Source: Callaeas wilsoni
Taxonomy: Eukaryota > Chordata > Aves > Passeriformes > Callaeidae
Assembly (NCBI GenBank): GCA_013398955.1
Contig: VWPU01008475.1
Coordinates: 1-64,000 of the forward strand
DNA: 64,000 nucleotides
Direction: 5' to 3'
In this document: piece by piece, positions 34,680-46,317 of the stretch
How the letters are laid out: each line of letters opens with the position of its first letter
Position numbering within the stretch: position 1 is the stretch's first letter
Program-made: the position numbers and the translations under genes
The notes under the pieces: generated by a model
What the model saw: the letters and a program-made list of their open reading frames with translations, nothing else
Told to the model about the DNA's origin: nothing
The model's database searches: none

Positions 34680-34750
34680 GCTACTGCCTGCTGCTGGAGG
34701 CCTGAGCAAAAGGCAAGGACTTATCTAAACCCTCACATCCATTCGTAACA

Positions 34751-35425
34751 GAGAGAAGACCAGCACCTTCTCCTCCTCTGTTGCCACCCTTATGGATGTT
34801 GTAGACTGCAATAAGTTTACCTCTTGGCATTCTCCAAGCTGAACTAACCATGACCTCAGCCACTTGTCATGTGTCTTGCCCTCATGATCCTTCACCATCT
34901 TGGTCACCCTCTTTTGGACACTCTCCAACAGCTTTATATCTTTCTTATGTTGTGGTGCTCAAAACTGCACACAGTACTCAAGATTAGGCCGCCCCAGAGC
35001 AGAGTGGGACAATCTCCTCCCTCGACCGGCTGGCAATGCTCTGTCTGATGCACTCCAGGGCAGAGTTGGTCTTTTTGGCTGCCAGGGCATACTTGATCCA
35101 ACTTGCCATCAACCCAAGCCCCTAGAAGTCTTTCTTCAGGGCTGTTCTTCATTTCAAATGGTTGGGGATTGCCCAGTTCTCTGGTATATCCAGATCTCTC
35201 TGTAAGACCTCTCCTCCTTCAAGGTACCCAAAGCTTCTCTCAATTTCATGTCACTGGCAAATTTACTTAATGTACATTCAGCTCCCGCTTTCAGGTAGTT
35301 TATGGAAACATTAAAGAGCACTGGCCTTATAACTGAGCCCTGGGGAACCCCACTAGGGACTGGCCGCCAGTCTGATGTAAACCCATTTACCGTAACTCTT
35401 TGAGCCCAACTCATCACCCATATAG
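34751..35425 (-). mobile_element. CR1 LINE, ORF2 portion right of the inserted LTR
   Basis: Continues the 33803-34070 element: 'gagagaagaccagcacc', 'ttgtagactgcaataag', 'cttttggacactctccaaca', 'gtggtgctcaaaactgcac', 'ccctcgaccggctggcaatg', 'ctggggaaccccactaggg'. This is reverse-complement CR1 ORF2, from the reverse-transcriptase core to the C-terminus. It ends near 35425 and is 5'-truncated relative to a full-length CR1 of several kilobases. Frameshifts and stops make it inactive. Confidence 0.95.
35154..35417 (-). pseudogene. Fossil CR1 ORF2 reverse-transcriptase core
   Basis: An 87-codon stop-free remnant on the minus strand. It contains [15 protein letters not shown] (from residue 22 of the frame), a conserved block in CR1 reverse transcriptases, followed by FASD at residues 53-56 where an active enzyme has a YADD/FADD-type catalytic box. 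The first aspartate of that pair is replaced by serine, so the polymerase would be dead even if expressed. More C-terminal fragments in other frames lie at 34934-35152 and 34756-34928 (for example VQKRVTKMVKDH). The start codon of the frame is arbitrary. Confidence 0.9.
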
Positions 35426-38400
35426 ATCTCTGCTTCTTAATCTTACATGTTCCTTCTTATTCTTTGCTGCTAAGCAGATATTTAGAGTGAATTCCCTTGC
35501 TTTTCATGAATCTCTGAAAATTAAATCACTTTTGAGAAACTTAGATGAACATTGCAAATAGACAAAAATTGGCTTTCATTGCAAATAGACTTTTTGTCAA
35601 GTGCGTTTTTCTCCTAATGTATTTGTGTCCACAAATGCTATTATCTGCTGGAAGAGCTACTTTTCCTGTTCTATCACTCCACTGATCTTCTGCCCTTCCA
35701 GGTTTACTCAGCACTTAATCCTCTAAGATTTGCCCATGGGAATTACTAACATTCAACTTGTTCCAGAGTTATCCAGATGCTCTTTACATCCCTGGGATGT
35801 GTCGCACAAAATATGCAAACCTACATAAACCCTCATCAGCAGAACCCTTGCTGGCAGAAGGATAGAGCTGCCAACAATACAACAAGAGGTCACAGTGAGA
35901 GATCATTGCAATGCAAACATGTTCTAAGAAATTATTTCAGCCGTCTGTGGAACGCACTGATAGTCAGCACTTGTGCTACTCTTGGAAAGGCAAAGTGCAG
36001 ATGTGATTCCCAGCAGATTTCTAAAAGATGTTTAAATTATTTTATTCCAGGGCTTTGGCAACATGTTCCTCATTTCTTAATAATAGTTCAGCAAAGTATA
36101 AACTAGCAAGGCTAGCAAGAAAATTAATTGGGGTTTGTTGTTTATTCTACACTTTTTCTTTTTTTTTCTAATAAATCAGTGATCCTTCCAGGGTTTTTCT
36201 GGTCTTTCACAGATGAGACTGTTGTTAAAGCAATGCTACTTGATCTACATACTGCTTTCAACATTCACATTATACTTGAAATGGCAATCAGATCTTTGAT
36301 TGAATTTTCATTGTAAAAATGTAATTTAAAAATAGCCTCTCTGAAAGGAAAACAAGACATTAGGGACTAATAAAAGCATGTCTTCTGTAAGTCACTGAGT
36401 GATTGATTAAAATGAGGGAGGAGGGGAAATGGGGTACTAGTCAATTATAGACTGACTGTGAACCTCCAACATGAAGTCTTGAGAAGGCAATCACAGTTCT
36501 ATAAAACACTCAGAAAGACAGTTCTAGAGAATAGACCAATACTAATGCAGCTGGCAAGACCTCATAAAAGAGTCTGAATACAATGGTTTTAATCTCTCTT
36601 CAAACAAGAGTTTCAAATTGGAAACTTGCAGTGAAAGTAAAAGTTGGGGGGGGAAAGGCATTATCTGACTATGAATCATTCAGTTTGGAAATTAGATTTC
36701 TAACTGTAATAGCAGAATGAACACTTCATCTCACTGGAGGACTGGGAGCAAGAAATCAAACATAAGAGGATGGAGTTATCTAAATAATGATACAGATGCT
36801 GTGTTTATGTCCATAGCGAAAAATTAAAGTGAGGCAGGGACTGCTCCTGAAAAGCAAGTGTTACAAACTGGCTACTGATCAGGTTTTGGCTTAATCTCTT
36901 CCTGCAGTTTCATGGTGGAAAAAAATGGTTGGAATGGTGTGAACAAAGGTGGCAGAAAGCTAATAGCTGCCTTTTCGAGATGTAGATGTATTTTACTAGA
37001 GTCTATCTTTTAGTGTTCCTCGTTGACCTCTGTCCCTGCTTAAAGTACACCTCTCTAACCACAAATTCCCCTACTCCACAAGGGAAATGCTGCTCTTTTT
37101 TTCATCTTCTGAAATTGAATTTGCAGCACTAAAGCTGTTTCACACGCTTTACAACAGCATGAGAACTTTTGGAAAGATGCTGAGCATAGCGACTGGGTTT
37201 CTGACAATGACAGATCTGTTCTGCTTGGTGCTTCAAACAGTGCATAGTTTGAAGATGGGAAGGTGTGGGCAGTGTGTGATGTGGAGGGTAAAAGCTGACC
37301 AGACAGAAAGGATGGAGCAAAATTGCACACAGAACCACCAGCTCTGCTCTTGAGACTGACCTGCCCCTGCTTACACAAAGATAAATTTATTTTTCAAAGG
37401 TGAATTCCTTGGAAAATTCCTACTTCTCTTTAAAAGGAGAATACTGTAGGGATGCAATGTGAAAAGATTAAAGGAATGCACCAGCTTGAACTGCTGTGCT
37501 GTACTGAGGCTTAGAGCGGCTCTTAAAATTGTCATCCTCTTCTATTACTTTTCAAAATATCACTTCAAATTAATGAGTGTATAAGAATCCTGTTTGAGGA
37601 TTAGGGCCTCCTGGTGCTGCACAGACACATTTAGAGACACAGACTGTGTCTGCACGGGCATATGGCTAAAGCAAACTGGAAAGGTTTCTCCTTGTAGTGC
37701 AGTAAGTTACACTCGACACAATACAAATTTTGTTTGTCACTTGAAAGAGAAAAAGAGACTAACAGTTTCAGTTCTGTCTTTGTCATTCAAAAATATTGAC
37801 AGCTTTAATGCTTTGTATTATCTTTAAGCAGTCATGCTGAAATTAAATGCCAAAATAAGCCATGTACTTGCCAGTCGATGTGGAGCTCTGAAACGTGCTA
37901 GCTGCTTTGTGGGAGGAGAGAGGATTTTGTCCTCAGGGAAAGGAGATTTTCTGCCCTACAGAAGTGGCTTTGTGGCACATTCCTCTCTGCCTAAACAATG
38001 TGACTCATCTGCTCTCTGTCTGGAGCCCTGAAAATTATGGTATTGTAAAAACATGCAAAGTTCACACTAAGTTCACAAAGCTATAAAAATAAGCTGTTGC
38101 CCGAGCAATGGATGATCCAGCAAGCAGAGCTCTGTGTTCAAATTCAGCACTCCTAAATCCTGCTTTTAAATATGCTACTGATTTTTGAGTGCCTGAGAAA
38201 AACTTCATTCTCTCTTAAATTTCTTTTTCTTCCCTGCCCTTGTCTTGTTAAACTCTCCATGTGTGATGTCTCAAAGATGAAGTCTGTGCTAACCATCAAT
38301 ACTGATGATCATTTTTCAAAACTCATCTTCTTTGTAAATACTATCTTCTCTTTGACTATGACAGACCTTAACTTGGCCTGTTCAGATCCATTCTAAATGC

Positions 38401-39375
38401 TGTCACACGACCCTTTTTCTAGCTCATCAATTGGAACTTATTATCCTTCTCTTCACACTCCCAGCACGGGCTTACACTTCCTTGCTGCTAATCTAATAGA
38501 GGTTGTCCACACTGTCAACACTCTTCATGTGCTGTCCTCAGCCATTATCTCTAATTCAGTGGCACAGGGAGATTCTCCCTCTTAATGGCCAATGCTAAAC
38601 ACCCAGATAATCCTTCTGTGTCTTTTCTCACACTGTATCTAATACTAGGGAGAGAATTTCCTTGACATCTCCAAACTAGCTCATTTTTTTCTCATAAACA
38701 CTCAAGAAATTTTCTTTCCCCACTATATATTGAAAAAACAACCAAACCTCCCAGTTTTGCCTCCTTGTATGCTGGTTCCTCTGCCTAGTCAGCATCTTGT
38801 TTCCTTTTGTTACCCGGCTACCCACTTGCCTCTCTTTGTTTTCCCAGGGTTTCACCTCAATTGTGAGGTCTTTGGCACTGAGACAGCCTTCTGATCTGTG
38901 CTTGTACTGTGCTCTTCTGATGCCTGTGTCAGGCTCCCTGGGTGCTCCGGCAATAAGAGCGGCAAAGCCCTGAATGACAACTTGGTTTAAGCATCACGGG
39001 AGAGGAACAAGAGGGCAACAGTCCAGAAATCTCCAGGTGTGTTTTCCTTTTTTCAGCCCATTCTAGTGTGGAACTGAATTAGCTAAAGAATAAAGCAACT
39101 CTGACACCTCCTCATGGCAGTTTCTGAGAAAGTCTAGCCTTTCCAGTTCTTCCAGATGTGCTTGCACAGCTGGCTCAATGCAGTGGGGAATTAGGCCCAT
39201 ACTGTGACATATTACCAACTGTTTCACTGTGCTGAAGGTTTTTAAGTACATAACACTTGATTTCAGGATGTCTAGTCCAAATCTTGATATTTACAAAGCA
39301 CCAAGAACTACTGCCAGATAAACGAAAAATGTGTAAATCATACTTAGTGGAGACAAGAAGAATGATTATATGGAG
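35426..39375. other. Unique DNA, no gene recognised
   Basis: Open frames of up to 109 codons (35777-36103, +; 37055-37378, -) overlap frames on the opposite strand and match no family I know. No repeat family recognised apart from short T and A runs. Confidence 0.5.
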
Positions 39376-39500
39376 AAGGCACTGGACTGGGTTCAGTAAT
39401 TAATCCAAATAATCATTGGGCATTGGGTTCCAAAGCATTTTCTTTTCACACAGACCTCCTGCAACTGTGACCAAATTACTCATTATTTGGCTTTAAGAAA
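39376..39500 (+). mobile_element. Possible MIR-like SINE remnant
   Basis: 'aaggcactggactgggttca', then 'gggttccaaagcattttc', then 'gcaactgtgaccaaattact' and 'ttatttggcttt' keep the forward order of a MIR head and core, but with about 30 bases of unrelated sequence inside. Tentative. Confidence 0.3.
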
Positions 39501-42429
39501 GCCAGGAAAGTTCTTACAGATTTCCAGGGAGCCTGGCTAGTTGTTCCAGTTGTCACTGTCTGCTCTGTGACTGTGACTGCTGTGCTGTGACTCACACAGT
39601 TTTTTAGGGACAATTGCTTTCGCATATCTGCTCAGCTCAACACCTGGCCATACAAAGAAGTGTGTATTGCTGAAGTAACAATGGTCTTCTAGTATTTAGT
39701 AGAAAATACTCAGTGGGAAACACAGAAATGGATTCTGAATGAAGATTTTAGTCTGGTTTTGAGTGAATTCTGCCTGGCAGTATTCCTTACTCATGCACTG
39801 CTCTTGCTGATGGTGTATCTACACCCTTTGGTAAAGGTTTCTGTCCCACAAAATCTTTTAGGACTAAGCTCTGATTCTTCAACACACCAAGGACTGCCAA
39901 AAAATGTATTAGAAAGGAGTCATAGTGGACAAAGTACTTGAATTACTACTAAGGCTACAGTGTCTCTGGAAGTTTTGCAAATTACTGTGTTGAATGTGTG
40001 AGTACCCAACTGATTCCCTCTAACCACTTTGCTAAGCTTCATGCAGCTTAAAAGAATTGTGCTGTTACACTTCTGGTAGGTACTTCCTGGTGACATCAAT
40101 ATTCTTTGAAATCAAAATTAAATTATGCACTTATTGGAAGTTAATATCCCTGAAATTAATTTCTAAAGTCAATTTAGTATACATCATATTTCAAACAGCC
40201 ATAGCAGTGTCATTACATTAAAAAAAAAAAAAACAACAACCATCCCCCTCGTCCTCTCCCTCCCTCCCACCAAATCTATGTCTGCAATGTTTTTTCAGCT
40301 TCTGGTTAATAAAACTTTGATTAGGAGGATTCAGACAGTATGTCTAGAATGGCAAATTCACAAGAAGTAAAATCAGTTTATAAAAGCTTTTATTCTTTTG
40401 CAATTTTCTGATAAATTGGCAACACAGAAACCTGTAACATACTGCTGACCTTTTTTCAAAATACAGCTAAGACTTTCCACAGAGCCTGTTATCTGTAGTG
40501 TACCATTTAAGCACAACCACCTTCATTTTCTACCGTAATTAAATTCCTTATACCTATCATTTTCTCCAGGGTTACTGTACAGCCTTCCTAATGCAGAGTT
40601 CTCTGCTTTTGATCATTAAGAGAAAAGGAGTGACAGCAATACTGCCAGAGAACAGTAGCTGCCTGCATGTCACTTGATAGGTTTATTCTCTCCAAATATT
40701 GTTCAAAACTATTTCCCAAGTGGAGTCACAAAGACAGCAAAGTCTTAGACATTGTTACTGTTATAAAACCAATGGCAGAAGAAGGTGTCTTTCACTAGCA
40801 TTAGTAAATGAAAAATTAAAAACCAATGTACCAGCTGCACCTTTGAAAACCTTTCCAAATATCTCTAATTGCATTCAACTGTGCAACAAGTCCTGTGGCA
40901 GGGTGGAAGAGGTGAGTTTCACAATACATTTCTTTGCCAAATCTGGAAGAGGCAATGATAGTCAATCTCTAGTTGGAGAAACTAGTAACAGAGTCCTCAG
41001 AAAGGGTAAGGATAGATGCCTCAGCTGGACACAGGATTTGGTTAAGTAATTGAAATCCTCTGCATGAGGCTCCAATTCCCATCCTCTGCTGTCTTCCCAT
41101 GACACAGGCAACATGTGTGTGCAGTAGTGCCCAGGAATTCAGCCTTGGACAAGCATTAAGAAGCTGGGAGTGCTTACTGTGTTTCTCTCTACTGGTATTT
41201 TACAATACATTAGAGGAGGAACAAGGGAAGAGGACGTTGCTCTAACATAGAGTGCTTCTCTCATGCCTCGTAACAGACCTGCTACAAACAAGAATCTACT
41301 CTCCAGGCAACTTCCATGGCTGCAGGTAGAGCTACCTTTACTGTCTGTCCGTCCCCAGGATGCTCTACAATGAAGAGACCCTTCCAGACACCTCTGGGCA
41401 TTGCAAATGCCCTCAGCAGCACACAGAACCTGGCCATAAGATCCACAGCCCCATACTATATGGAAAAGGAAGATCATCTAAATTAATTAAATTGAAAATG
41501 TGTATGCTGATATTCTTCCAAGGATACACTGTTGTTCTGTGCCACATATCCCTTACATAAGTATTATACAAGAATGCTAAGTTTGCTTTGTATTTACTGG
41601 AAGGAGCAGAAATTGATCACAGAGTGTAACTGTGTAACTATCTCACTTTCTTTTTCTTTGTATGGTCTTACAAACCTGGCTCTTCAAGACAAGAGTAACA
41701 AGTTGTGGTTGAAGACTAGACTGATTATATGAAAAGAGTTTCGATACTTCTCTTCAGCATTTTTTCACTGTTTAAACAAAACAGCTTTTTGAAAACATAT
41801 TCATTTTTCATGATCTTTATAGGAGAAGAGATAAACTTGAAAGACAATAAAGAAATTAACATATTTATACTAGAATATAAAGTTATGGTCAAAACAGAAA
41901 TGATTTTAAAAGAGCTGGAAATTTCAAGCTGTCACTAAATTGGAAAATCTCACTTTTTTCCCCCTCACTTCAACACAGTTGTTATATGCAGGCGCACGAG
42001 CAAAGAAAGAGCATTTCTCAGCTGTTGAGTCTATCCATTGGAAAACTGCGCATTTACAAACATAATTACAGTTCCCAGTACTGCTATTCCTCACATTAAA
42101 TCAAGTTTCAGAGTTTCTCCTTCAAAAGACTACTAATTCCCCTCTCTTCTCAAGTCCTGCTCCCATGGTCCCTTCCCTTCTCACCACTGCTCCCTCATGC
42201 TACATGCTCTTAGACAGTTTCTTCCTCTACTCACAGCCCATTTTGCCTCCTTGTACCTCTCTGTACCATCACACCTTCCATTCATGCTTAGCTTAGCTCT
42301 CTTGCTATGAGACTTTCCCACAGTCCCTCCTAAACCTGCTCTTAAAAATATTTCTAGTAAATATAGTCTCAGTAAAAAGCACTGTCCTGGCCAAGTCTGT
42401 CCAACTCGCATAAGACACGGTTCTCTATT
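39501..42429. other. Unique DNA, no gene recognised
   Basis: Contains a 14-base A run at 40220-40233 followed by 'caacaacaacc' and a C/T-rich stretch. The 116-codon frame at 40699-41046 (+) and the 112-codon frame at 41139-41477 (-) show no domains. Confidence 0.5.
40220..40233. repeat. (A)14 run with CAA repeats
   Basis: Fourteen A followed by three CAA units, then a pyrimidine-rich segment 'ccctcgtcctctccctccct'. Simple sequence. Confidence 0.8.
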
Positions 42430-42430
42430 C

Positions 42431-42486
42431 ATAGAGTCATAGAATCATAGAGTCATAGAATCACAGAGTCATAGAATCATAGAATG
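42431..42486. repeat. CR1 tail tandem array with 16-bp higher-order period
   Basis: Octamers occur in the order GAGTC, GAATC, GAGTC, GAATC, GAGTC (with one a-to-c change), GAATC, GAATG. The real repeating unit is therefore the 16-mer 'atagagtcatagaatc', present three times. Confidence 0.9.
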
Positions 42487-42598
42487 GTTTGACTTGGAAG
42501 GCATCTTAAAGATCATCTACTATGGGCAGGGATGTCATCCACTTGATCAGGTTACTCAGGGCCCCATCCAACCTGGCCTTGAAGACTTCCAGGGATGT
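42431..42598 (-). mobile_element. CR1 LINE with expanded octamer tail
   Basis: The left 56 bp are a tandem tail (42431-42486) of seven octamers alternating atagagtc/atagaatc. The body follows: 'aatggtttgacttggaaggc', 'atcttaaagatcatctac', 'tatgggcagggatgtcatcc', 'atccaacctggccttgaaga', 'cttccagggatg'. About 20 bp normally found between 'gatcatcta' and the 'tgggcaggg' block are missing. Minus-strand, 5'-truncated, non-coding. Confidence 0.95.
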
Positions 42599-44581
42599 GA
42601 AACACTACAGTTTCCTATCTTGCAAATCTTTTAACTGGGTTCTGTTGTAAAATCTTTCATCCCAAGACCTGGGTGAAATGGTGAATGTCATGAGCAGAGG
42701 CATTCCAGCCTTTTCATGATAACATTCTAGAAAGAGATTCTTCCTATATCTACATATTCTACTGAAGAGGAAACATTGCCTGTGCTCTGCTCAGCAGTGT
42801 GACTGTGCCAAGTCCTTCATGAATCCTTAGCACTCATACATATAGCTATCCAAACAGCTTTGAGGGAAGAAGAACACTGCTTTTTTCCTTCAGATAAAAT
42901 GTCATGAATACTCAGTGACCAAATTAAATATTAAGCGGACAAGTCAAAAAAAGTCATCTTTAAACTCTTATTAAGAAAGTGTGGACACAAAATGATAATG
43001 AAGGGAACCATCGCAGGGCTCTAATACTGGGAATTTTTTCACACTACTAAACCTAGGGGGAATTTCTTTCTAAAGAAAAGAATTCTGTTTCCATAGTAAC
43101 TCAGTGCTAGGGCCCCCTTACAGACCAAATTTAGCAGAATTATATGTGCAGCAGCATACTACTGTGCACTTGAGGCTACAATGAAACCACTAACCTCATT
43201 GCATTTGGAATGTCAGGTTGAATTTGAACTGGGACAGACAATATGTCCAGCAAGTCCAAGTATAACCCTAAAAAAATAACATCATGCCTTAAAGATGAGG
43301 GAGAAGTTATAGGTGATAACAGGGCATAAACCAGCAACTCGATAATGACTTCAAATATCGAAAATTGTTAAGAAATGGGTTAGCATGTAAAAATGAATTA
43401 TTTTTATCCAAGTCGTGACATTAATTTACTTACTCCTATGAAACAAGTACCTCAGTGACAATGCTTTCCCCTGTAGTGTATGAATTCTCAGTACATAGAA
43501 GCTGTGCTGCCTTTATTCAGAAGAGAGGACACACAACCTGTCCACAGTGAGACATTTTACTACAGCTTTTTGAGCAGTTGTAAGTGATACATGAGGACAA
43601 TACCTCTGAGTCTGCAGAGAAATCTCTGTGCCTTACCTGGCAGTGCTTTGCTAGTGTTTTTGAAGAGGTTAAAAGACAAACAGCCCAACAAATAAAAGCA
43701 CCCTCTGCTTAACCAATGCGTTTACTGCCCTTAAAAATGAATAAAGGCGGGTATGGTAGCTCTGAACTGTGTCTGTTCTGTAATCAGTCAATAGGTGTTC
43801 AGCAGAGGCAACGTGAAATTCAGGTGGCAAGAAAATGGTGGTAAGAACAGAGGTACCTTAATGCGGGTGAGGGTCATTAGAAAGGTGGAAAATGTGGTGC
43901 AGTTTGAACACCAAGTGCTCCAAGCACTGCTTGAGCTCGGTAATGACAATTTGAGCTGTAAGCTCCACACGTTTGGCTGGCACAGATAAGTGGTCTTTCC
44001 CTGCTCTCAGCAGTACTCAACAGTGCTTTAACCGTATTACACACAGACTCTGGCCAGCTCTGGGGTACTAATGGCGATGAAGTATTGAAAAACAGGTGCT
44101 GCCAATTTTCCCACTGTGTCAGATATTTGAGAAATCATCAGCTAATTGAGAGGATCTAAGTGTCCTATGTGTCAAATAACTCTTTCAACCAGAGAGAAGA
44201 AGTACGTTAAAATACACAACTTTCTTGGGTTGTTAGTTTTTTACATCAACTATCCAATTTCTGGATCAAATCTGCACACTCTTTGCCTTGTCTGATCACA
44301 GTATCATTTTGCTATGCACTTTATCCTATGCTGTCGTGCACTGTAGCTGCTACAGAGCTGATGAGGGAGAAAATTAACATCATAACCTTGAACAACAAAT
44401 GAGGAAGAGTCCGACTTCAGATTTAAAGCAAAAAATTACATTAGTTATTAGTAAGAGGCTAACTTCTAACTCTATATATCTGTAGAAAGCAATTACATAC
44501 AATAATCCAATGTATTAATACAGACTGAAGCTAATTCAAAGTTACAAAAAGAGCAAAATGTCTTGGGGGTGGGAAGACGTG
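42599..44581. other. Unique DNA, no gene recognised
   Basis: No element or domain recognised. Overlapping 60-64 codon frames near 43790-43990 lie on opposite strands. Confidence 0.5.
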
Positions 44582-44610
44582 TAAGTAGGTCAATAAAGAC
44601 CACCTACTTA
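44582..44610. other. Perfect 9-bp stem hairpin
   Basis: TAAGTAGGT (44582-44590) pairs exactly with ACCTACTTA (44602-44610) around an 11-base loop. Too short for a standard microRNA precursor. Function unknown. Confidence 0.6.
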
Positions 44611-44839
44611 GACTGGCAAGCTTTGTCTTTGCTTCAATATCAACATTTCAACTGCTTTTTGTAGGAAATACAAGGAAAATAAACTCATTTCTTCTGACCA
44701 TCTTTCAACTGATTCCTAAAAAACCTGGAAAGACAACTAAGAAACAAATTAAAACTCCTTTTAACACTTTCACCTTCCTCAGAAAGACAAATTAAGGTAC
44801 TTAAGCATAAGCCTCTTGTGAAACTGCTGAAGCTGCAGA

Positions 44840-44932
44840 GAAAACTAATTGGCTGACTGCGATTTGCATATAAATATTAAATATTAATAAGGTTAATGTT
44901 TTCTGAGGCTTAATCAGGAGTGACTATATAGC
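44840..44932. promoter_or_regulatory. Homeodomain/POU motif cluster, candidate enhancer
   Basis: Contains TAATTGG (44846), a perfect octamer ATTTGCAT (44862-44869), 'aaatattaaatattaataag' and 'gcttaatcagga'. Clusters of this kind are common in vertebrate developmental enhancers (established for the motif families). Enhancer function is inference, and AT-rich DNA gives such motifs by chance. Confidence 0.2.
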
Positions 44933-46317
44933 AACTATCCTAGTGCTTTCTCCAGAAACAAGGCGCAATGTAGGACTCTGTGTCCATCCCAAAGCATCTA
45001 AGGTGGCCTTTCTCCCTAATGCCCATCACAGCTTGGAATACAGCAACAAGGGATGCAGCACAGCTCATGTGTGCCAGCTGCCTGAGTGTCTGGGAGCCTG
45101 TCCCGCTCTTGACACATTACTAACAGAGAGAGGTTCCAAGCCTACTCATTCCCCTTCAAGAAGACGTTTTGCTTCTCCTTACAGAGCTGTGTCTTGGCAC
45201 TCACTGAGGATTCTTAAGGGTCAACAATCCAGTCTCACGTTCAAAGCACTTAGTGAGTTACACACAATATATATCTTGACCACTTGATTAGCCCAAAAGT
45301 AGCATTTCCACAGCAAACCCAGACCGTTTCACTGGTTCGTATATGTTCAAGATCACTTTCTGTGCTGGAAGGGAAGACATTTCTAGAGAAGCGTATCAGT
45401 CACAGGAGGACCTGGTACATCAGCAGACAAGGACGGGCTGGAGACTGCTTCTGTACTCTGGCCTGAAAGCTGACAGCAAGTGTGTGCTTTATTGCTAACT
45501 CAGGCTTAAAAATGTCTAAAAAAAGGATTTACATCCAAAGTTCTGGCTAATTGTGCCATGAAAAGCATCCCTTAAAGGCAATCAATAAAAGGATTGAGTC
45601 TCATAACACAGGCTAATCTGTTTTCTATTCCTCTCCTTCCCCTCCAGGGTGACCAGGCAGGAGATGCAGGGATTTTCCAGAAAACCTGCAGTGCTCCAAA
45701 TCCTGCTTCCTGACAGAGGGTCATTCCCATGGAAGCGATGACTTCCAAGCCTCACGTAACAAGTCAGATGCCACCAGGCTGCCACGCTGTGCCTCCCAGG
45801 ACTACCAGGACCTGTGTGCTAAAAAGGGGTCTGCAGCAGCGGCAGGCAATTGAGCATGAGATAAACTGTCATTGCTGAGCAACTTCCATGAAAGCTTTTA
45901 ACAATGCACACCCTTCCTTTCCCAAGGAATTCTGACACCTGAACTGATGATATGGTAGCAAGTAAGTGACCCAATAAATCTGACAGCCATCTGCACAGAC
46001 AATTTAAGAAAAATCTTGTATTTTTGCCAGGGCGAAAACAGCAATGCAGAGTTTTCTTCATCATTCCTTCAACTAGGAAAAAACCTAGGGGGTTTGAAGT
46101 GTTAAAGCTGTCGGAATTTAGTTTGAGAGGTGAAAATCTCTTCCTGACAGTACTCTTCTGCCTAAAAATTGGCATAAATGAACATGTCATTTTAAAAGGC
46201 TGTGTTTTCTAATGTAAAAGAAAACAAAACCATACAAATGAGTCAATTGTTTGAAGAGCAAGGCCAGATGATACTTACCACAATGCATTTTCCTTTCCAT
46301 CCAATTTTGTCCCAGGG
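44933..46317. other. Unique DNA, no gene recognised
   Basis: Slightly GC-richer around 45040-45200. Frames of 114 codons (44943-45284, +) and 123 codons (45819-46190, -) have no recognised domains. Confidence 0.5.

Larger units (their letters stand above)
34071..34750 (+). mobile_element. Solo LTR (680 bp) nested in a CR1
   Basis: Begins TGTGGCAGG and ends GTAACA, with the canonical TG...CA ends (short inverted repeat TGT/ACA). It interrupts a CR1 whose halves join perfectly when it is removed, and is flanked by the 5-bp duplication GAGAG. A TATA box (TATAAAAG, 34280-34287) and polyadenylation signals (AATAAA at 34587-34592 and 34674-34679) are all in the + orientation, so transcription is probably left to right (tentative). 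No gag, pol or env sequence is adjacent, so it is a solo LTR left by recombination between two LTRs. The 5-bp duplication suggests an ERVL-like source; I do not recognise the family name. Confidence 0.9.

Noticed and set aside
42431..42486. Regular short repeats that might suggest a CRISPR-like array
   Set aside because: Units are contiguous octamers without spacers and form the known 3' tail of a CR1 element.
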